Assembly (NCBI GenBank): GCA_934462715.1
Contig: CAKSIJ010000004.1
Span: 120,130 to 184,129, forward strand
Direction of reading: 5' to 3'
Origin: an uncultured Clostridia bacterium
GTDB taxonomy: Bacteria > Bacillota > Clostridia > UBA1381
DNA: 64,000 nt
Below, piece by piece: positions 19,501 to 29,500 of the stretch. The number at the start of each line of letters is the position of its first letter. The first letter of the stretch is position 1. The notes beneath the pieces were generated by a model that saw only the letters and a program-made list of their open reading frames with translations, had not been told where the DNA came from and searched no databases. Position numbers and translations under genes: made by a program.

Positions 19501-19741
19501 GGACGGAAGTCTTACCGTAAGCTTTACCTCGGCTTTGGGAATAACAAATCCGATTAACATTATTGTTGCCGGAAAGAACAGCAGCGGTATACTGACCGAT
19601 ACCAAGCTGTTTGAAATAACTCCCGAAAACTCAAAAGCATGGTTGCAGACCGTAAGCGTTGAAGGAGATATTAAAGAGGTATATGTCTGGGAAAAAGGAA
19701 CAATGACCCCTAAATTTGAGAAGTGGAGTAACAAAAAATAA
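16520..19741 (+). CDS. Secreted right-handed parallel beta-helix protein
   Basis: This 1073-residue protein has a signal peptide (MKKTISLLLGAALISANV, cleavage near VSAGA). After an N-terminal Ig-like region (about 25-140) and a small region resembling copper-amine-oxidase N-terminal repeats, a pectate-lyase-like fold begins at about residue 240 (VTTEGDDNNNGTVNKPVKSIERAV). The main coil series spans about 505-740, with PbH1-type rungs such as NVTICNSTIHGITGTAVYV and AEISNNTVHGANHIGIAF. An FN3-like domain lies near 890-985. The fold suggests polysaccharide lyase or hydrolase activity on a uronic-acid-rich or host glycan, but I cannot name the catalytic residues or the family. It is paralogous to the protein at 26592. 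The start has an AAAGGAG site. Confidence 0.82.
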   Translation: MKKTISLLLGAALISANVILPVSAGAQESTDKLNIHDPVINYEEGTVTVSGYITDFVYNKYDPVTINLIVTDGTDYDTFKTDLSGLVYLNEIPVGKDGKFEWVYDDGLNEGEHVVNRTLFFTNPYSGERKTADYMLSDGTGFDEVLNAQLLAEAGSPVYYVNGTLYESSKAAYSQNGNVYLPKEMLDNAKISYTADGGFVNADAISGDKYISQSTGLVVIGKSDCAEFDNTIVGTMFGVYVTTEGDDNNNGTVNKPVKSIERAVELSEQAKIKHKTVYVKGGEYITSGTIALDSGNRGLTIKALCGEKVTVRRNSFIPKESFGTADDNAISSLKFPASVKGKLMVTDLSAYDLVKIADTQKNEYSSTNYEIPRYYHVYQDGIKQTLARWPNGEKFSNYSQSSEKGSFDDIEKLTLWSGAKDAYTYSCAGSGYDVSRNLITGIDMDKKQFIVADNSRAYPGGRFFVYNMPQELDVPGEWYIDYDTKKLYYYPIDGFDGIDFVSEGKPFVTINGTSGITLDGIDFEYTRENAINLDNSANVTICNSTIHGITGTAVYVRHANNLTVRNCEMYDLGLGGVKMWQDGKDDNAVPCNNKVTNCHIYDFSVNMNTNQYGIYSNGPGAEISNNTVHGANHIGIAFAGSDVTVSGNEVYEVGRETGDAGGIHCGGTYTQQGIKIDRNFLHDIDYYIFSVYCDDRISGVEVTNNIFKDTNWIGQFSSGRNNTFSGNLVINSGYLNYTNDAANGGWRSPSKKFIQVTVLDKIADGTINESAWRAKYRGFGEFLDEIKKANEDNDFLELSFDNNQTFDTYYKTLGLPKNFIYENNTFVKTDDYERRTNHFDSGYAKDSTETHLSKDAGVRKYSDRIQEETLLTSIPEYDTSSIGSTLKSTVTAPRAVYPKNNDSLESGSFTAVWNNAHGINKYRLTIADNADFNNPVVDKVVYYNYYDVEGLANGNYFAKITALDQRQQCYDEAETTVAFSVGENETERTVTENEDGSLTVSFTSALGITNPINIIVAGKNSSGILTDTKLFEITPENSKAWLQTVSVEGDIKEVYVWEKGTMTPKFEKWSNKK

Positions 19742-19781
19742 ACAGACGTAATTATTTGTTTTGAGTGTTGAAATGTGAAAA

Positions 19782-19842
19782 AGGTTAATTATAACCAATT
19801 ATAGGATTTATGCCTGCTCCGCAGTAATACTGCGGAACAGGC
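19782..19842. other. Intergenic hairpins between the two surface-protein genes
   Basis: GGTTAATTATAACC (19782-19795) is a small palindromic hairpin. GCCTGCTCCGCAGTA/TACTGCGGAACAGGC (19812-19842) is a 15-bp stem with one mismatch that becomes a G-U pair on the minus strand. No U-tract follows, so this is RNA processing punctuation or a degenerate repeat rather than a clear terminator. Confidence 0.6.
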
Positions 19843-19872
19843 AGGATCGATTTATAACGGAAAAGTAAGGAT

Positions 19873-19939
19873 AATGCGGAAACGTGCAATGTATTTACCG
19901 CATTGAGATTTGTGCCGCCGCATGGCGGCGGAATGGAGG
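19873..19939 (+). repeat. Two-hairpin/SD intergenic element, copy before the SLH gene
   Basis: A first hairpin (AATGCGG 19873-19879 / CCGCATT 19898-19904) is followed by GAGATTTGT. A GC-rich hairpin GCCGCC-GCAT-GGCGGC (19914-19929) comes next, and then GGAATGGAGG, which supplies the ribosome-binding site of the gene at 19948. The same second hairpin and SD context recur at 31864, 35320, 50875 and 56575. Confidence 0.75.
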
Positions 19940-19947
19940 ATAAATTA

Positions 19948-22900
19948 ATGTACAAGCGAATTATCGGCTTATTGACAGCCTTATGTATGTGCACCTGTAC
20001 ATTTGTGCAGGCGGCGGATATTTCGGATTCCGAAGCATTACCGGCAAAAGAAACGGTAATTGAAGAAGTGACGGAAACCCAAGCAAACGATTTTGTGGAA
20101 CAGACAGATGATTCAGACAAGGAAAAAGAAGAACAAAACAGCGAGCAAGAGCCTGAGGGTGAAAGCAAAACCGAAGAAAAAATAACAAAAACCGATAATG
20201 AAAATGCTTCCGAAAGCAGCGAAGCCGAAGAAAATAAAAAAGCCGAAGAAAATAAAGACGGCGAACAGGAAAGCTATGCGGCAAACTATGAGAACGAAGC
20301 GGTTCTGTTAAGTGCGGAAAATGGGGAATTCGGCGAAATTATCGATATTGATTTATCCGAAACGGTTACATATATGCTTAGGGGCAAAAGCTCAAATATT
20401 ATCGTGAATCTTGTTGATAAAAATTATAACGTAAAAAAATTAAGCTCCAAAAGCGATTATCTGACGTTTACGTCATATTCGCCGTCGATTGTGAGCGTTA
20501 CGGACAGCGGAGCTTCCAAGGGCAGAATAACAGGAAAAAAATACGGCTCGTCAACGATTGAGGTTACATATGATGACGGAAGTGTTTCCATTACGAAAAA
20601 AATGATTGCGACCTGTTATCAGAGCGAGCAGTTTCATTCCAAAAGCGAAGGAAATATAATAGCCGATCCTTTCGGATATACAAGCAAAACGGTATATGCA
20701 AGAGGACACAGCCAGATCGCGTCAAAGCCTCACCCCGAGGCAATGACAATATGGTTCTTTGACGATATGACGAAAAAGAACAAGCTTGTCGGATTCCAGG
20801 GCTGGTACAATATAAATATTTTGAGAAACAGTGAAGACTATTATATTGAGGAACCGGACAGCGGCAGGGCAAAGGACTATACATACGAAAAGTATACGAT
20901 AAAAAGAACCTACGGCTGGCATCAGGCTAATATTATAAGATATACAGATCCGTCAAACGTAAATCAAACGATAGCTTCGGCATACTTAGACGGTGAAATG
21001 ATTTTCTGCGGCACACAGCCGCACGATTCGGGATATTGGCAGGCATTTGAAAATACCGTCAGCAAGGACAGATTTACAATGCTTGTAAACAACTGGGCAT
21101 ACTCGGGCGAGGGTACATATTCTCTGGAATCGAGAGCAGAAATCCCGACTCCGTCAAAGGGAACGGTAGATCCTTATGACGGGGACGGAAACAAAAGAAC
21201 GCTGTCGTTTGATTTTACAAACGAGGTGACTTCCGCAAGAGCTGAAAAGAATATAATTCTGAAAAAAGGCTCGATTGCAGAGGTTGCAAACGGCGGAGGA
21301 ACCGTGGTTGACGCAGATATAACGGTTGACGGAAAAAGAGTGACGGTAACGCCTAAATTTCCTCTTGCCTACAACACGGCATATGCGATAAAGGTTAACA
21401 AAACCCTGCTTGCAAAGGACGCAGATCTCGGACGTCCCATGATGCTTGCAAACGATTATGTAATAGGCTTTAAAACCTGTGAGGATAAGTTCACGATTTC
21501 CGATATGAAATTAAACGGCAAAACATATTCGGTTAAGGTGAAGAATAATACCGAAAGCGGAGCTGCGCTTTATGCGGTAATGAGTACGTTCGATTCGGAC
21601 GGACTTATAGTTGAAACGCTTGCAAAGAAAACAGAAATTGCGGCTTTGACGGAAAGTACCTTTGAAATAACTGCGGAAGCTGATTTTGCAAAGGCTGAAT
21701 TATACGTCTGGGACGGCGTTAGCGGTGAAAACATAAAATCGCTTGAAAGAGTGATAACAAATACAAGAGCCGCCGGCGATACTGTTGAGAACGGCGAGGA
21801 AAGCTTTGTAAACGTAAGACTGGAGGACGAAACCGACACGCTTTATGTGAGCGGCTTCAATCATAACGGAATTGCGGATATTCCCGTTACGGTAAGAGTA
21901 ATCAAGCCGACCGAGGATTTTGCACAGTCTTACATGGATATAGCAAAGGCAGACGAGAAAAGCTTCTCCGGCATATATTACAGATGTGAGGAAATTACAA
22001 CCGACAAAAACGGCAAATTCAGCTACTCATTTAAAATAAAAGGACTGAACGGTCTTTACAGAATCATCATCAATATGCCGGACGGCGAGGTGTTTGATAA
22101 GGAGTTTAACTTTACCTCAATCGACCTTATAAATTCGGCAATGGATTTACTGAAAGGCTCGGACGAAAGCACGATTGAAAACAACTTCCTTGAAGTAAAG
22201 AACAAGCTTGACATGACGGATAAACGCTTCGATTCTCTTGCAAACAAACAATTTATTTACAACTATATGCTTGAAACAATAAAAGAAGCGGAAAAGTCGG
22301 ATACGGACGAATTGGTATTTGATCTCGAAACGGCAAGAAAAACCTTTAAAATTGCATTGGAATATATGTATAATGCGGAAAATCCGTCGGGCTTGAAGCA
22401 ATGGCTCAGCGGCGAGGAAAGCGGATGGACCTTAAAAGACACCATTGCTCACAACACATTTATGGATATGAGCGATGCAAAGGTTTCCACGGTTGCTAAC
22501 AGAATCAGAAGCGCAAAGAACATGAAAGAGTACAAAGACGGCTTTGTTGATGAGGTTGTTATTACCGAACTTAAGCTTATCGGAAACAAAAATATAGTCG
22601 TAACCACCTTTAAGAAGTTTGACGAATACATTCATACCGATTTTTCAAAGTACAACAAGCTTACCGAAAGCCGCAAGGATAGCGTTAACATGAGCTTTTT
22701 GAACGGCGTCGGCAGTGAAAACAGCATATCGGAAATTAAGGGACTGTTTGAAAAGCTTGCGGCAGACGAGCTTACCAAGCAAAACAACTCGGGCAATTCG
22801 TCAGATACAAACAAGCCCGGCTCCGGAAGCTCAGGCTCATCAGGCTCGGGTAAGGATTCGGGTATCAGCATAATCATCAAGAACGAGGACATAAAGCCGA

Positions 22901-23487
22901 TAACCGTTCCCGACTGGTATACAGACCCCAAAACGGTTGAAGCGTTCAGCGACCTTGACAAAGCGGAATGGGCAAAGGAAAGCATTAACGCACTCTACGC
23001 ACAGGGAATCATAAACGGCAGAGGCGACGGTATGTTTGCGCCGAATGATTCGGTAACGAGAGAGGAAATCGCAAAAATGCTTGTTACAGCCTTAAAGCTT
23101 GAAGCAACGGACGGTGAAACACCCGAATTTTCAGATGTTGATAAAAACAGCTGGTACTACGATTATGTAAAAATTGCATATCAGCACGGAATAATCGCAG
23201 GTATGGGCGACAACCGTTTCGGAGTGGGCGAATATGCGACGCGTGAAGCTGTTGCGACAATGATTTGCAGAGCGGCGGACGCTAAGGGCATATATCTTGA
23301 CGACGTAATAACGATATATCCCTTTGACGATGACCAAAGCATTTCCGACTGGGCAAAGGAATCGGTACAGATACTGCGTGAAAGTATGATTATCAGCGGA
23401 ATGTACGAAAACACCTTTGTTCCGAAAAATAACATAACAAGAGCGGAAACCGCAAAAATTGTTTACGGCTTATTACAGTATAAATAA
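19948..23487 (+). CDS. S-layer homology (SLH) surface protein with Ig- and LamG-like regions
   Basis: This 1179-residue protein has a signal peptide (MYKRIIGLLTALCMCTCTF, cleavage after VQAA). An acidic Glu/Lys-rich low-complexity stretch follows (about 35-112). A BIG2-like segment and a LamG-like domain with IWFFDD, GWHQANII and AYLDGEMIF motifs come next, then an SbsA-type Ig domain near 410-500 and two further beta-rich regions. A helical part (about 740-940) leads to a Gly/Ser linker (about 955-972). Three SLH repeats occupy about 995-1179 (YAQGIINGRGDGMFAPNDSVTREE is the first). SLH domains bind pyruvylated secondary wall polymers, so it is anchored to the cell wall with its binding domains outward. 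The start at 19948 follows GGAGG; the apparent upstream extension reads through the repeat element. No catalytic motif is seen. Confidence 0.85.
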   Translation: MYKRIIGLLTALCMCTCTFVQAADISDSEALPAKETVIEEVTETQANDFVEQTDDSDKEKEEQNSEQEPEGESKTEEKITKTDNENASESSEAEENKKAEENKDGEQESYAANYENEAVLLSAENGEFGEIIDIDLSETVTYMLRGKSSNIIVNLVDKNYNVKKLSSKSDYLTFTSYSPSIVSVTDSGASKGRITGKKYGSSTIEVTYDDGSVSITKKMIATCYQSEQFHSKSEGNIIADPFGYTSKTVYARGHSQIASKPHPEAMTIWFFDDMTKKNKLVGFQGWYNINILRNSEDYYIEEPDSGRAKDYTYEKYTIKRTYGWHQANIIRYTDPSNVNQTIASAYLDGEMIFCGTQPHDSGYWQAFENTVSKDRFTMLVNNWAYSGEGTYSLESRAEIPTPSKGTVDPYDGDGNKRTLSFDFTNEVTSARAEKNIILKKGSIAEVANGGGTVVDADITVDGKRVTVTPKFPLAYNTAYAIKVNKTLLAKDADLGRPMMLANDYVIGFKTCEDKFTISDMKLNGKTYSVKVKNNTESGAALYAVMSTFDSDGLIVETLAKKTEIAALTESTFEITAEADFAKAELYVWDGVSGENIKSLERVITNTRAAGDTVENGEESFVNVRLEDETDTLYVSGFNHNGIADIPVTVRVIKPTEDFAQSYMDIAKADEKSFSGIYYRCEEITTDKNGKFSYSFKIKGLNGLYRIIINMPDGEVFDKEFNFTSIDLINSAMDLLKGSDESTIENNFLEVKNKLDMTDKRFDSLANKQFIYNYMLETIKEAEKSDTDELVFDLETARKTFKIALEYMYNAENPSGLKQWLSGEESGWTLKDTIAHNTFMDMSDAKVSTVANRIRSAKNMKEYKDGFVDEVVITELKLIGNKNIVVTTFKKFDEYIHTDFSKYNKLTESRKDSVNMSFLNGVGSENSISEIKGLFEKLAADELTKQNNSGNSSDTNKPGSGSSGSSGSGKDSGISIIIKNEDIKPITVPDWYTDPKTVEAFSDLDKAEWAKESINALYAQGIINGRGDGMFAPNDSVTREEIAKMLVTALKLEATDGETPEFSDVDKNSWYYDYVKIAYQHGIIAGMGDNRFGVGEYATREAVATMICRAADAKGIYLDDVITIYPFDDDQSISDWAKESVQILRESMIISGMYENTFVPKNNITRAETAKIVYGLLQYK

Positions 23488-23501
23488 TGGAGGAGCAGGA
23501 T

Positions 23502-26500
23502 ATGAAGATAAAAAGAAAAATTATAACGGCTGTTTTGTCATTTGCATTGACGCTTACGCAGTTTAATGCATTTGCCGAAATCAAACGTGAGGATTACGCT
23601 ACCGATGAGGAATACTATCAGGCTCTTGAAAAGGAAGCGGAGGAACAAAGAGCCGCAGAGCATGAGCAGGAAACCAAAAATAACGAAAGCGGCAATACCG
23701 AAGAACAAAACCCCGGCAGCACCGGTGAGGAGGTTAAGGAAACCGATGAAAACACCTCGCTGTACCCCAAAACGGTTCTGGACGGTGCAGAGGAAAATTC
23801 ACAAAAGTACGGTATGCTGCGAGATATGAACATAATGGATTACGGAGAAAGCTTTGACAAGAATCAGAGCGTTACAAGAACGGAATTTGCCATTATGCTG
23901 TCGAGAATCATCAATGCGGGAAAAGTGCCCGAGGAGGAATATCCGAGATTCATGTTTGAGGACGTTTCCTCAACAAACGAGATTTATAACGATATAAGCA
24001 GTCTTATAAATGCAGGAGTTATTCTGGGATATGACGACGGCACATTCGGCGGCGACAAGAACATCACCGCCGAGGAGGCGCTCATAATGGTTGTAAATCT
24101 TATGGGATTTGACAACTTCGGTTCAGCCGACATCGGAAAGTACGATACATACAAAATGTTTGTCAGAGATACAAAGCTTGAAAAGTATTTCAGAAATCCG
24201 TATTCCGAGGTAACAAGAGAAAATGCGGCGGATATTCTCTATGAGCTGCTGTTTGTGAACACTATGGAAAAAACCATAAATTCAGGCTCGGGAATGGAAT
24301 ATGCATTCACCGACAAAACCGTTCTTTCCAAGTTTTTCGATTACAGCGTTGCTGAGGGAATCGTTACCGCAAACGAGTATACGTCGCTGACCTCTGCCGG
24401 CGGTTCGATCGGTGAAAACAGAATTTCGGTTGACGGCACAGACGTATACTTTGAAGATAGAGCCGACATATATGCATACCTCGGTTATCGGGTTATGGTT
24501 ATATATGATGACGCAAACAACGGTAAGGCAATAAAAATCGATACGAGATACAACAAAGAGCTTGAAATTTTGTCGGACAAGATAGACAAGATGGACGAAA
24601 CGGCATATTCAATCAGCTACGAGAACGAAAACGGTTCGATGAAGAACGTTAAAATCAGCAAGGATATTACAATCATCTTCAACAATGCGGTAATAGATGA
24701 CCTGTACGATAACATGATATTCACTCCGTCTGTCGGAAAGCTTGTTTTTATAGACAACGATAAGGACGGAAGCTATGAAATCGTAAAGGTTGATTCCTAT
24801 GCGACATATGCGGTTGACAGAATTTCTGCAAAGGACAAGACATTTACCGACAAATCCGGTCTGCACGGCGAACTGAAGCTTGATAATAAAAGATATTCGG
24901 TTATGAAGAACGGTGCGGAAATCGATTTTTCGGACATCAAGACAAATGACGTTGTAATGGTTGCGGCGCCTTATGTAAAATACAAAACCGAAATGCAGAC
25001 CAAATACATGACCCCCGATAACGATAAGAGCGAATTTTACAGACTTATCGTTTCGGATCACAAGGTCAGCGGAGCAATTTCCGGTATATCGGGAGATGAT
25101 TCGATAACGATTGACGGAAAGAAATATGAGTTATCGGACGAATTAAAAATTGCACTGGCAATGAAAACGGCGTTTATTCCCGAAAGCGGCGTGACTGTTG
25201 AGATAGTTCTGGATCTGAACGGAAAAGCGGCATACTTTAATACCTCAACAATCGCAAACGACAGCGACTACGGCTTTTTAAAGCGTCTTGTACGCGATGA
25301 GGATACGGAAAACGTTATAATCCGTCTTTTCAACTCAAGAGGTCAGCACATAACCTCGGTACTCCCGGAAAAGGTTTACGTTTACAGAATGTGGTCACAG
25401 GGGGAATATACAACAAACAACTATAAGAAGAAAAAAATAAAATCCGAAAATCTTATAGATAAGGTTACCGTACCGGAACTTTATAACGGCGATACCTTTG
25501 TTCCGCAGCTTATCAGATATTCGGCTAATGCGGACGGAGTGATCGATACAATTTATATTGCGGCCGACACCTTCGGAGATACTATTTCAAGTATTATAAA
25601 AAGACCTGTCGGAAACAAGGAAATATTTACAAGAGAGTTTGACTCAACGCACTTTAATCAGAAGTACGACGGTCAGGGTTACATGATGTACTTCTGGTAC
25701 AGAATCTATCACAAAGAAACAACATATTTCACAATCCCCGGAGATCTTAATGACGATTCTCTCTATAAGGTAAGCACCGACTGGGAATCGTATTCGGCTT
25801 ACACAAGCTCAACTCCTAATGATAAGTGGAATTTCTGCGGCTATGATTCGGACAGAGATTGTCTGCTTAACGTTCTTGTTATGAGAGAATCAGGCTCATC
25901 GGGTGCGGTTACGGGTACTATTTGTAACGATTCGATATTCTTCCAGGACGGAATATTTGTCAAGGAAATAAACGAATATTACGATGAAAAGAGCGAAGAA
26001 ATTAAATACCGCCTTGAGGGACTGACAAGAAAGGGAAACGTTTCATACAATTTTGAAAGCGAGAACCTTGTATCAAACGTTGTGGCACAGCGTGACGATA
26101 TATCCATGATTCCGATAAAGGATTTGAAATGCGGAGATCTTTTGTATGCGAATATCAATTCAAGCAATGAAATATCGGGCTTCAGAATAGTATGGCATAA
26201 TGCCGGAGATAAGAATGAAAGAGGCTTCTGGGGTACTTACAGTCAATACCCGGTTGCCGGAACATCGATAAATATTCATTCTCCGTGTATGAACAACAAC
26301 GGTTATGTTACGGGAATCGGAGATTATGCGCTTTATATCAAGGCATATGATGACGATACCTCATATCTGAGAAAGGCTATCTGTACACAGATTGAAACCG
26401 ATGTGTTTCTGCTTGATACAAGAAAGGGCGAGGTCAGCAAAATAGATTTCAGCGATATAAGAGTCGGCGACTATGTAAAGACCCGTGCCGGATATGTTAA

Positions 26501-26528
26501 GACCAATATAGTTTTGGTTGTAAGATAA
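23502..26528 (+). CDS. Large surface protein with N-terminal SLH repeats
   Basis: This 1008-residue protein has a signal peptide (MKIKRKIITAVLSFALTLTQFNAFA). A charged Glu-rich stretch with EDYATDEEYYQALEKEAEE follows, then SLH-type repeats at about 95-245 (VTRTEFAIMLSRIIN, AGVILGYDDGTFGGDKNITAEE). The remaining 750 residues are beta-rich repeats of an unnamed type, with recurring phrases such as DRADIYAYLGYRVMVIYDD and ISGDDSITIDGKKYELS that look like tandem small barrels. This architecture is common in SLH-rich Clostridia and is usually annotated only as hypothetical. It starts 14 bp after the previous stop with a GGAGG site, so the two SLH genes are co-transcribed. It may be structural or a scaffold at the wall. 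Confidence 0.8.
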   Translation: MKIKRKIITAVLSFALTLTQFNAFAEIKREDYATDEEYYQALEKEAEEQRAAEHEQETKNNESGNTEEQNPGSTGEEVKETDENTSLYPKTVLDGAEENSQKYGMLRDMNIMDYGESFDKNQSVTRTEFAIMLSRIINAGKVPEEEYPRFMFEDVSSTNEIYNDISSLINAGVILGYDDGTFGGDKNITAEEALIMVVNLMGFDNFGSADIGKYDTYKMFVRDTKLEKYFRNPYSEVTRENAADILYELLFVNTMEKTINSGSGMEYAFTDKTVLSKFFDYSVAEGIVTANEYTSLTSAGGSIGENRISVDGTDVYFEDRADIYAYLGYRVMVIYDDANNGKAIKIDTRYNKELEILSDKIDKMDETAYSISYENENGSMKNVKISKDITIIFNNAVIDDLYDNMIFTPSVGKLVFIDNDKDGSYEIVKVDSYATYAVDRISAKDKTFTDKSGLHGELKLDNKRYSVMKNGAEIDFSDIKTNDVVMVAAPYVKYKTEMQTKYMTPDNDKSEFYRLIVSDHKVSGAISGISGDDSITIDGKKYELSDELKIALAMKTAFIPESGVTVEIVLDLNGKAAYFNTSTIANDSDYGFLKRLVRDEDTENVIIRLFNSRGQHITSVLPEKVYVYRMWSQGEYTTNNYKKKKIKSENLIDKVTVPELYNGDTFVPQLIRYSANADGVIDTIYIAADTFGDTISSIIKRPVGNKEIFTREFDSTHFNQKYDGQGYMMYFWYRIYHKETTYFTIPGDLNDDSLYKVSTDWESYSAYTSSTPNDKWNFCGYDSDRDCLLNVLVMRESGSSGAVTGTICNDSIFFQDGIFVKEINEYYDEKSEEIKYRLEGLTRKGNVSYNFESENLVSNVVAQRDDISMIPIKDLKCGDLLYANINSSNEISGFRIVWHNAGDKNERGFWGTYSQYPVAGTSINIHSPCMNNNGYVTGIGDYALYIKAYDDDTSYLRKAICTQIETDVFLLDTRKGEVSKIDFSDIRVGDYVKTRAGYVKTNIVLVVR

Positions 26529-26538
26529 TAATGTTAAA

Positions 26539-26566
26539 GGAGCTGCAAGAAAAAACTTGCGGCTCC
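26539..26566 (+). other. Intergenic hairpin before the second beta-helix gene
   Basis: GGAGCTGCAAG/CTTGCGGCTCC around an A6 loop forms a strong hairpin in the 63-bp gap between surface genes. The following sequence is GGAAAAACAGC, without a U-run. An mRNA processing or stability element is more likely than a terminator. Confidence 0.6.
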
Positions 26567-26591
26567 GGAAAAACAGCTTTAAAGGAAAGGA

Positions 26592-29500
26592 ATGATTAGA
26601 TACATGAAGAAATTAATCCTGTTTTTATTAACGGCGTCAATGATAGTTCCTCATGCGGCATTTGCGGAGGAAATACCCGAAAGCGCTGCGGCTGAAAATC
26701 AGCAGACGGAGCAAACGGAGCAGACCGGGCAGACGGAGGAGGAAGCCGAAAAGCCGATTGCGGGAACTGAGGACGGTATTTTCGTTGACATAAACGCCGC
26801 CGACGGCGGAAACGGAAGCTTTGAAAAGCCGTACAACAATATTCAGGCGGCAAAATCCGCTGCTGCCGGACGTGACAAGTCCAAAAAAGTCACCGTTTAC
26901 ATAAGAGAGGGCGAATATGAGATAACAAGCGGCTTGAAGTTCGGTCATGACGAGAGCGGAACTGCTGAAAATCCCGTTACCTTTACCGCCTACAACGGCG
27001 AAAGGGTTGTAATATCGGGTGCAAAGAAAATCAGAAGCGGTCTGATAAAGAAACTGTCAAACGAAGAAATTGCAGCTAAAATCCCCAAAAACGCAAGGGA
27101 TTGTATATGGGAAATTAATCTTTCGGGTATCGGAAGCTCAAAATTCGGCGTATTGCCGGGAGCAGAGGTGTTTTCTTCTCTTAACGCACCGTATGCACAG
27201 TCGAATTATTCAGAACTTGTTTACGATGATACAATGCTGACAATGGCACGTTATCCGAATGCGGATTATCTGACCGTTGTAAACACGCTGTCAAATTCGG
27301 GAAGCGGCTTGCAGCAGATTAAGGTTCAGCAGATTTCGGAGGACGCTGTGAGCGTTAAACGCTGGGAGGGGCTTACAAATGTTCCGGTTGCGGTTCAGGA
27401 CTCCAGCTGGGGTTATCGTTACACCTTTACCAGAATGAACGCAGTGGATTCAGCCAAAAATGCAATCTCCGTGCAGGGAAATTTGGGCGCATTCAATCCC
27501 GATTCGAGATTCTTTGTGTTCAACATTCCCGAAGAGCTTGATTCACCGGGAGAATACTATTTCGACAGGGATAATGCAAAGGTATATTTCTATCCGCCCG
27601 ATAAAAACGTTTCAAAGGACGTAAAGGTAACGGTCTGCGAGGATCCTATGCTGACCTTTGATTCGGCGGAATACATAACCTTTAAGGATATTGCATTTGA
27701 AAATACCAGAGGCGACGGTATCAAAATGGAAAAATCCAAGGGTATCGTAATTGACGGCTGTACCGTCAACAATATCGGCGGTATGGGAATTACCTGTAAC
27801 AAGGGTCATGAGTGTAAGGTGCTGTCAAGCAAGGTATCAAATATCGGCTACAGCGGAATTATGTTCCGCACGGACGGCCCTCAGGACGCTGATATAACGG
27901 CGATGAACCTTTCGGGAAACGTTATTGACAACAATGATATTTTCCTGTGCGGAAGAATAGCCGCAGCTACCTATGACGGAATCGATATTGTATACGATAT
28001 AGGCATTACGGTAACAAACAACAGAGTGCATAACGTACCTCACGGCGGTATTAACGGACACGCAGTTGACAGCCGTGTGGCATATAACGAGGTTTACAAC
28101 ACAAACAGAGAATGTATAGACGCCGGAGCGATTTATTTCGGAGGAACATACATTTACAACAGAGGACTGGTTATAGAGAAAAACTATGTTCATGACAATA
28201 ACCGTGACCCGAGATTAAACGGCGGTGCGGTTGTCGGTATTTATCTCGACGATAAAACCTCAGGTGTTACCGTCAGAGAAAACATTGTACAAAATAACTT
28301 TTTGGCAATGTTGTTCGGCGGCGGTGACGATAACACAATAGAGGATAATCTTAGTATAGACAATAAGGCAAACATATCTTATGACTGCCGTGGTATGAAC
28401 TGGTCAAAATCGGGAACAACCCAACAGATGTCGGAGGAGCTGCGTTATATCAGCTGGCCGAATCCGGCATGGAAAGCAAGATTCCCCGAGCTTACAAAGC
28501 TTGAACAGATGTCGCAATCGGGCGATGAGGTTGCCGGAGTGCCTTATGATAACACTATCACCGGAAACATTATTTTGGGTCAGGGTTCAACGGGTATTGC
28601 AACGGCGGTTGTTGAGAACGCAAAGGCATATGAGGAGCATTTAAACGTTGATAAGGAAAAATTCGATTTTGCGGATTTTGACAACTACAATCTTACATAC
28701 ACCAAAAATGCAAAGCTCTACACCGAGGATAATTCCGATTTCCCGGTAATCGACTTTGAAAACATCGGCTTAAAGCAAAAGAAAGAACTGGGAACTACAG
28801 AGCTTATCGCACCTACCGACAAAATGGAGGGTATCGAGGGTAATTCTGCGGTATTCCGCTGGAAGGTCAATAACGGTGCGGACAAATACAGAGTGCAGAT
28901 AGGTCTTGACAGCAACTTCTATGCAAAGGTTTATGACGAGGAAGTTATAGGAAACGTTTTGGAGCTTGACAATCTGAAATACGGCAGAACCTACTACTGG
29001 AGAGTTCAGCCGGTAAAGAGCAGCGCGTCGGAAACCGGCGACGGAAGCTTTTCGGAAATTCGCTCCTTTACAACGGCGGCAACCGAAATGGTTAACAAAA
29101 CCGCACTGTCAAAGGCTCTTGACGAAATTGGTTCTGCATACCTCAAAGCAAACGAGGGAACAACCCCGGGTACATACAAGCCGGGAGCAATCGAAGAATT
29201 TGACAAGGTTGTATCGGAAGCAAACGATGTTCTTAATAATTCGTATGTAAAGCAAAGCAAGGTTAAGGCAATGACCGCAAAGCTTGAAAAGGCTAAAAAG
29301 GAATTTTTGGCAAAGCAAAATCTGCTTATCACAAACGTTGACGATTTCATTGACGATAAGGAAAACTGGTCGGGCCCGATTACCATAGAAAACGGCGAAA
29401 TCTACTTGAACGGCGCTTTGAAAAAGGGTAACTATGCCGGCTACAGCGGAAGAAAAATCGGTCAGTATGAAATCTTAAGAATGAAAACAAATTCCAATCT

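Noticed and set aside
19903..19947. Upstream starts that read through the repeat element (also at 35316, 50863, 56543)
   Set aside because: These translate the GC hairpin and SD sequence itself; the ATG after GGAG(G) is the better start in every case.
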